NCBI GenBank assembly: GCA_937900125.1
Contig: CALCEK010000158.1
Coordinates: forward strand, 1 to 10,071
Length of the DNA stretch: 10,071 nucleotides
Reading direction: 5' to 3'
DNA from: an uncultured Treponema sp.
Lineage (GTDB): Bacteria; Spirochaetota; Spirochaetia; Treponematales; Treponemataceae
Shown here: positions 6,410 to 10,071 of the stretch, piece by piece
Layout of the letters: every line of letters begins with the position of its first letter
How positions within the stretch are numbered: position 1 is the first letter of the stretch
Notes under the pieces: model-generated
The model's database searches: none
Told to the model about the DNA's origin: nothing
Seen by the model: the letters and a program-made list of their open reading frames with translations, nothing else
Translations under genes and position numbers: made by a program

Positions 6410-6766
6410 ATGACAGAAGTCCGTTTGTTCTGCAAAGAGGACGGCTCGTTTTGCCGTTGCATTGCAGAAGGTCATGCGGGATTTGCAAAGCGGGGTAAAG
6501 ATATTGTTTGCGCCGCTGAAAGTTCACTTTTGCGAACCGCATTATCTGTGTTGCAAAAGACGGACGGAATTCAGGTAGTTAGCGATGCACAAAAACGCGG
6601 AAGATTAGATTTTTCTGTTTTGTCATTTGCGGCTGCCCAAAGAAATCGTTTGATATGCGTAGCTGATTTTATCCGTTGCGGTTTTGAAGAGCTAAGTTCG
6701 GAATATCCTGCGCACATCAAGTTTTTTGAAGAAAAAGCAGACTGGTTTGTTCCAGTGGAGGATTAA
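6410..6766 (+). CDS. prp: Ribosomal-processing cysteine protease Prp
   Basis: Prp (YsxB family) is a small cysteine protease which, in Firmicutes, removes an N-terminal extension from bL27 and is essential there. The protein has 118 residues. The catalytic signature GHAGFAKRGKDIVCAAES is complete, with His22 and Cys34 at the positions known for the Staphylococcus aureus enzyme. The location between rplU and rpmA is the conserved one. Only 2 nt separate it from rplU and 1 nt from rpmA, and its own ribosome-binding site is weak, so translational coupling is likely. The adjacent bL27 has no cleavable extension, so the substrate here is unclear. Confidence 0.92.
   Translation: MTEVRLFCKEDGSFCRCIAEGHAGFAKRGKDIVCAAESSLLRTALSVLQKTDGIQVVSDAQKRGRLDFSVLSFAAAQRNRLICVADFIRCGFEELSSEYPAHIKFFEEKADWFVPVED
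6757..6761 (+). promoter_or_regulatory. RBS deciding the rpmA start
   Basis: GGAGG inside the last codons of prp, 6 nt before ATG 6768. It fixes the bL27 start at MGRTKGG and excludes the in-frame upstream extension to TTG 6726. Confidence 0.8.
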
Positions 6767-6767
6767 A

Positions 6768-7034
6768 ATGGGGCGTACAAAAGGTGGTAGCGGCGCAAAA
6801 AATGGTCGTGATTCAAACCCAAAACATCTTGGCGTAAAAAGATTCAGCGGTCAAAAAGTGACGGCTGGTTCAATTATTGTTAAACAGCGTGGAACTCGCA
6901 TTCATCCTGGCGCAAATGTAAAACGTGCTGGCGATGACAGTTTATTTGCATTGGTTGATGGTGTTGTTGAATTTGGTCAGCACCGCGACCGCAAAATCGT
7001 TTCTGTTGTAGAAAATACAGCAGTTGCAGAATAA
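6768..7034 (+). CDS. rpmA: 50S ribosomal protein bL27
   Basis: bL27 sits near the peptidyl-transferase centre, where its flexible N-terminus touches tRNA. The 88-residue protein carries the family core: KNGRDSNPKHLGVKRF, AGSIIVKQRGTRIHPGANV and DDSLFALVDGVVEF. The N-terminus is MGRTKGGSGAKNGRDS, the short Gram-negative-style form. It lacks the Firmicute extension ending in FFA that Prp removes. The frame upstream continues to TTG 6726, reading LKKKQTGLFQWRIK, but this overlaps prp, contains no FFA-like site and has no ribosome-binding site. A strong terminator follows 24-27 nt after the stop. Confidence 0.98.
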   Translation: MGRTKGGSGAKNGRDSNPKHLGVKRFSGQKVTAGSIIVKQRGTRIHPGANVKRAGDDSLFALVDGVVEFGQHRDRKIVSVVENTAVAE

Positions 7035-7057
7035 AAACTTTTCTAAAGAGTTCTCTT

Positions 7058-7102
7058 AAAGGCTGTTTAGCAGATTTTTTTCTGTTAAACAGCTTTTTTT
7101 TT
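7058..7102 (+). terminator. Rho-independent terminator between rpmA and obg
   Basis: A 12-bp stem, GCTGTTTAGCAG (7062-7073) with CTGTTAAACAGC (7082-7093), contains one G-U pair and has an 8-nt loop. Nine Ts follow (7094-7102), and the AAA before the stem can pair with the first Ts. It closes the rplU-prp-rpmA unit. Only 25 nt separate the T-run from the obg start codon, so any transcript reaching obg from upstream has to read through it. Confidence 0.9.
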
Positions 7103-7117
7103 GACATCTTTTAAAAA

Positions 7118-7122
7118 CGAGG
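7118..7122 (+). promoter_or_regulatory. RBS deciding the obg start
   Basis: CGAGG lies 5 nt before ATG 7128. It supports a start at MIQFADEAV instead of the in-frame TTG at 7101, which falls inside the terminator T-run. Confidence 0.7.
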
Positions 7123-7127
7123 CTTTT

Positions 7128-8231
7128 ATGATTCAATTTGCTGATGAAGCGGTTATTCGTGTAGTTTCTGGTCATGGTGGAAACGGTTGCGCTTCTTTTA
7201 GACGAGAAAAATATATTCCCGATGGCGGACCAAACGGCGGTGATGGCGGTCGTGGCGGCGATGTCATTTTTTGTGTGCGGAAAAATCTGCGGACACTTTC
7301 TCATTTGCGTTTTCATCCTGTTTTTAAGGCAAAAAATGGTCAAGACGGAATGAGCTGGAATCGTTATGGAAAAGACGGCGAGGATATTGTAATTCCAGTT
7401 CCCCCAGGGACCACAATTCGGGACAATAAAACAGGCGATTTGATTCACGATTTTACAACAGAAAGTGAAGATGAACAATTTTTGTTTTTGCGTGGCGGAA
7501 ATGGTGGCTGGGGAAACGTTCATTTTAAAAGTAGCACAAATCAGGCTCCCCGCAGGGCAAACAAAGGCGAGCTAGGCGAAGAGCGGGAATTGCGGGTGGA
7601 ACTTTCCATTATGGCGGATATTGGCTTGGTCGGTTTTCCGAATGCGGGAAAATCAAGTTTGCTTGATATGTTTACAAACGCGCGTCCAAAAATCGCTCCG
7701 TATCCATTTACGACAAAAATTCCAAATTTGGGCGTTTTGCACGTGGATTCTGACACTGATTTAATTATTGCGGATATTCCTGGAATTATAGAAGGTGCTT
7801 CGGAGGGAGCGGGGCTTGGAATCCGATTTTTAAAGCATATTTCGCGCACTGCTTGCTTGATTTTTATGATTGATTGTTCGGACGAAAACTGTTTTTCTTC
7901 TTATTCCGCACTTTTGCGAGAGCTTGAAACTTTTGATTCTTCTCTTTTGGAAAAAAAGCGGATTGTTTTGTGCAACAAAATTGACGAAGAGGGAGCTTTA
8001 CAAAACGCCCTAATTGTTAAGGATAATATTTTTAATGTTGACAAAAATATTCCCGTGATTCCGATTTCCGTTTTAGCGCGTACAAACATTGAAGAGGCAA
8101 AACAAGAAATTGTTAAAATGGTATTGCAAGATTTAAACTTAAAAAAATCTGAAAATGAACAAAAAAATGCCTTTTTGGAAGGGCGTTCCGTTGATGAAAG
8201 TATGGAAACTCAATTTCCAGGTTCAGAGTGA
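7128..8231 (+). CDS. obg: GTPase Obg (CgtA), 50S assembly / stress control
   Basis: Obg is an essential GTPase that binds late 50S intermediates and links ribosome assembly to growth and (p)ppGpp signalling. The 367-residue product has the glycine-rich Obg fold first (about 1-158; VSGHGGNGCASFRREKYIP, GGPNGGDGGRGGDV). The G domain follows with every motif present: G1 GFPNAGKS (169-176), G2 YPFTT (about 192-196), G3 DIPG (216-219), G4 NKID (283-286) and G5 ISV (about 313-315). The C-terminus is a short charged tail without a full OCT domain, as in several phyla. Its GTGA stop overlaps nadD by 4 nt. No promoter of its own is visible after the terminator. Confidence 0.97.
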   Translation: MIQFADEAVIRVVSGHGGNGCASFRREKYIPDGGPNGGDGGRGGDVIFCVRKNLRTLSHLRFHPVFKAKNGQDGMSWNRYGKDGEDIVIPVPPGTTIRDNKTGDLIHDFTTESEDEQFLFLRGGNGGWGNVHFKSSTNQAPRRANKGELGEERELRVELSIMADIGLVGFPNAGKSSLLDMFTNARPKIAPYPFTTKIPNLGVLHVDSDTDLIIADIPGIIEGASEGAGLGIRFLKHISRTACLIFMIDCSDENCFSSYSALLRELETFDSSLLEKKRIVLCNKIDEEGALQNALIVKDNIFNVDKNIPVIPISVLARTNIEEAKQEIVKMVLQDLNLKKSENEQKNAFLEGRSVDESMETQFPGSE

Positions 8232-8893
8232 AAATTGCAGTTCTTGGCGGAAGTTTTAATCCAATTCACTTAGGGCATCTTGCGCTTGCTGATGAAGTTT
8301 GTCAGTCGCTTTCTTACACAAAAGTGCTGTTTGTGCCAACGTATAATCCGCCGCACAAACAGGCTTTTGAAATGCTTTCTGCTGAAAATAGACTTAATAT
8401 GGTAAAAATTGCTTGTTCTTATGACAATCGTTTTGACGCAGAAGATTGTGAGCTAAGGCGCAAAGGCACTTCTTACACTTACGACACCATATTGTATTTG
8501 CAGGAAAAATATAAAAATCAGCTTGAAGAAAAAATTGCTCTTGTTTTAGGCGAGGATTTATTTTTTGGTTTTCACAATTGGTACCATGCAAAAGAATTGT
8601 CAGAGCTTTGCACACTGGTGTTAGCGCATCGCCCCCAAGAAACTCATGAATCGGGTTTTTCTAATATTCCGATAGGAAATTATGCTTTAAAAGCAAGCGA
8701 AAATTGGTCATTTTTAGACGAGCCACTTTTTAAAGATGCAATTCACATTCAAAATCCGCGCCTTCAAATAAGTTCTACAGAAATCCGCGCTCGAATCGCA
8801 CAAGGTAAAAGTTTTAAATACCTTGTCCCAAACGGCGTTTTTGAATATATTACAGAAAGAGGTTTATATGGAGCTTCAACGCCAAGAAAATAA
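8228..8893 (+). CDS. nadD: Nicotinate-nucleotide adenylyltransferase NadD
   Basis: NadD transfers AMP from ATP to nicotinate mononucleotide, forming deamido-NAD+ in the common NAD synthesis route. The 221-residue protein begins MKIAVLGGSFNPIHLGH, the nucleotidyltransferase signature GGSFNPxHxGH at 7-17. It also has VPTYNPPHK (36-44), RRKGTSYTYDTI (77-88) and the C-terminal ISSTEIR (181-187), which contacts ATP. The GTG start is inside the obg stop (GTGA, 4-nt overlap), typical of translational coupling; its own Shine-Dalgarno is weak. The 3' end overlaps yqeK by 26 nt. The nadD-yqeK pair is widely conserved. Confidence 0.97.
   Translation: MKIAVLGGSFNPIHLGHLALADEVCQSLSYTKVLFVPTYNPPHKQAFEMLSAENRLNMVKIACSYDNRFDAEDCELRRKGTSYTYDTILYLQEKYKNQLEEKIALVLGEDLFFGFHNWYHAKELSELCTLVLAHRPQETHESGFSNIPIGNYALKASENWSFLDEPLFKDAIHIQNPRLQISSTEIRARIAQGKSFKYLVPNGVFEYITERGLYGASTPRK
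8858..8862 (+). promoter_or_regulatory. RBS deciding the yqeK start
   Basis: AGAGG within the nadD 3' end, 5 nt before ATG 8868. It favours this start over the in-frame upstream TTG at 8823. Confidence 0.7.
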
Positions 8894-9482
8894 TGCACAG
8901 TTTGATTTTTCCCTTGCAAGCCAAAAGATTTTAAAATTTGCGCAAGTTTCAGAAAAACCAAAACGCTTTGAACATTCGCTTAGAGTTGCAAAAATGGCAG
9001 AAGAATTGTGCCTTCGCTACGGCGAAAATCCGCAAAAAGGCTATTTAGCGGGAATTGCTCACGATATGTGCAAAGAATTTAGCGATGAATTGCTTCTTTC
9101 GCTCGCTTCGCACGATGGAAAGCCGATTTCTGATTTAGAAAAATCCATTCCCTCCCTTTTGCACGGGCGGGCGGCGGCTGTAAAACTTGAACGCGATTTT
9201 GGAATTGACGATAAAGATATTTTGCAAGCGGTTGCCTGTCACACACTGGGCGGAAAAAATTTGTGTTCGCTTGCAAAAATTTTGTACATTGCAGATAGAA
9301 TCGAGCCTTCAAGACCGCAATCTTCAGAAGAATATCGTTCAAAGTTGATGGAAAAAAATCTTGACGAAGCGGTTTTGGCTATTTTAAGCGAACATGAAGC
9401 TTATCTTGCGTCAAAAGGAACTAAAATTGCCGAACAAACACTGCTTTTTAAAAAAAGTCTTTGTCAAAAAAAGGAAAAATAA
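8868..9482 (+). CDS. yqeK: HD-domain Ap4A hydrolase YqeK
   Basis: YqeK-family proteins are metal-dependent HD hydrolases that split diadenosine tetraphosphate symmetrically into two ADP, removing a stress alarmone. The 204-residue product shows the whole metal-binding set: H36 in FEHSLRVA, H65-D66 in GIAHDMCKE, H89 in LLHGRAAA, H115 in VACHTLGG and D133 in YIADRIEPSR. These fit the family pattern closely, including HTLGG and ADRIEPSR. It overlaps the nadD 3' end by 26 nt in another frame, and the next gene's ATG follows its stop with no gap. The N-terminal 20 residues are polar and less conserved. Confidence 0.95.
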   Translation: MELQRQENNAQFDFSLASQKILKFAQVSEKPKRFEHSLRVAKMAEELCLRYGENPQKGYLAGIAHDMCKEFSDELLLSLASHDGKPISDLEKSIPSLLHGRAAAVKLERDFGIDDKDILQAVACHTLGGKNLCSLAKILYIADRIEPSRPQSSEEYRSKLMEKNLDEAVLAILSEHEAYLASKGTKIAEQTLLFKKSLCQKKEK

Positions 9483-10071
9483 ATGGATGTTTCACAAGAA
9501 AGAAGAAGTGCCGTTTTTTTGCTTGTAATACTTGTCATAATTATAGGACTTGTCGTTTTCATTTTACAATCGTTAAAAACTGACCCAATTTCTGAAACAA
9601 TAAAGCGCGATGAAGTTGTAAAAATGCTGATTGTTTTAAATGATGGCGAAGGAAACGCACTTGCAACCGATGTTCTCGCCTATTATCCTCCGTCACATCA
9701 AGGGGCTTTGTTTAACATTTTGGGAAACACGGGGGCAATTTACCAAAGTTTAGGTCGTGTAGACCGCATTGACGCAATTTACAAAGAACACGGAATTTCC
9801 ACTTATATTTCCGAAGTTTCAAAGTTGACGGGGCTTTCTATTCCGTTTTATATGGAAATTTCGCTTGATGGTTTGCGGCTTTTAACTGATTTGCTTGGTG
9901 GAATGAAAGTTTTTGTGCCTTCTCCAGTTGATTATCATTCGGATTCGGGCGAACGTTGGCTTTTACCAAGCGGAGCTGTTACGCTTGATGGGGACAAAAT
10001 TCAAACGTACATTCAATATATTTTGCCAACTGAAACAGAAAGGGAGCAAATTGACAGGCGACAAACGGTTT
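9483..10071 (+). CDS. LCP-family (LytR-CpsA-Psr-like) envelope protein, 3'-truncated
   Basis: The frame starts at ATG 9483 directly after the yqeK stop, with AAGGA 7 nt upstream, and stays open to the window end (about 196 residues). A short basic N-terminus (MDVSQERRS) precedes one membrane helix (about 11-28, FLLVILVIIIGLVVFIL), giving a protein anchored in the inner membrane with its bulk in the periplasm. The following part resembles the LCP domain: GRVDRIDAIYKEHG, then VSKLTGLSIPFYMEISLDGLRLLTDLLGGMKVFVPSPVDY and a tail REQIDRRQT like the family's R..RQ segment. LCP enzymes move lipid-linked glycans onto peptidoglycan or proteins. The usual early motifs (D.R....RxDT and the following PRD) are not recognisable: DGEGNALATDVLAYY stands there. 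The catalytic activity is therefore uncertain. In related clusters rsfS often follows, beyond this window. Confidence 0.82.
   Translation, partial: MDVSQERRSAVFLLVILVIIIGLVVFILQSLKTDPISETIKRDEVVKMLIVLNDGEGNALATDVLAYYPPSHQGALFNILGNTGAIYQSLGRVDRIDAIYKEHGISTYISEVSKLTGLSIPFYMEISLDGLRLLTDLLGGMKVFVPSPVDYHSDSGERWLLPSGAVTLDGDKIQTYIQYILPTETEREQIDRRQTV

Noticed and set aside
6726..6767. N-terminal extension of bL27 that could be a Prp substrate
   Set aside because: It begins at TTG, not ATG, lies inside prp, has no ribosome-binding site and contains no FFA-like motif; ATG 6768 has an ideal GGAGG.
7101..7129. Consensus -35 TTGACA at 7101-7106 as an obg promoter
   Set aside because: With a 17-bp spacer the -10 would be TTTTAT at 7124-7129, overlapping the obg ATG at 7128 and leaving the SD outside the transcript. 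The hexamer arises from the terminator T-run.

Overview
The window looks like the low-GC chromosome of a spirochaete, most likely a Treponema-type organism. This rests on the order rplU-prp-rpmA-obg-nadD-yqeK-LCP, a bacterial AsnA next to an uncharacterised gene, a membrane-anchored HtrA protease and strong A/T preference at third codon positions. The genus is an inference from gene order and protein character, not from a database search. The first 40 bases are not genomic: they read as the 3' part of the Illumina P5/TruSeq universal adapter. The window therefore starts at an untrimmed read or contig end, and the first gene is cut by it.

Layout. (1) Positions 42-1847, plus strand: the 3' part of asnA (ammonia-dependent asparagine synthetase), then after 3 nt an uncharacterised 329-residue protein. 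(2) Positions 1848-1970: a convergent intergenic spacer with three tandem 22-bp GC-rich units that have a palindromic core. (3) Positions 1971-5680, minus strand: htrA/degQ-type periplasmic protease, a strong intrinsic terminator, a MATE multidrug exporter, a 12-bp inverted repeat, and mntP (Mn2+ exporter). (4) Positions 5681-6089: a divergent, very A/T-rich intergenic region with inverted repeats, a good sigma70-type promoter and a short leader in front of rplU. (5) Positions 6090-7034, plus strand: bL21, the Prp cysteine protease and bL27, tightly packed and closed by a strong terminator. (6) Positions 7128-10071, plus strand: obg, nadD, yqeK and a truncated LCP-family (LytR-CpsA-Psr-like) gene, overlapping or abutting and so probably translationally coupled.

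How the genes work together. The right half is a ribosome/growth-control cluster: two 50S proteins, a protease that in Firmicutes matures bL27, the 50S-assembly GTPase Obg, NAD synthesis (NadD), Ap4A hydrolysis (YqeK) and an envelope protein. The left half is housekeeping and stress functions (asparagine synthesis, metal and drug efflux, envelope proteostasis).

I found no prophage, insertion sequence, CRISPR array, tRNA, rRNA or obvious new defence system. The points most worth a second look are the adapter at the edge, Prp beside a bL27 without the N-terminal extension it normally cleaves, the 22-bp tandem repeat, the terminator standing between rpmA and obg without a visible obg promoter, the LCP-like protein with eroded catalytic motifs, and the uncharacterised gene after asnA.
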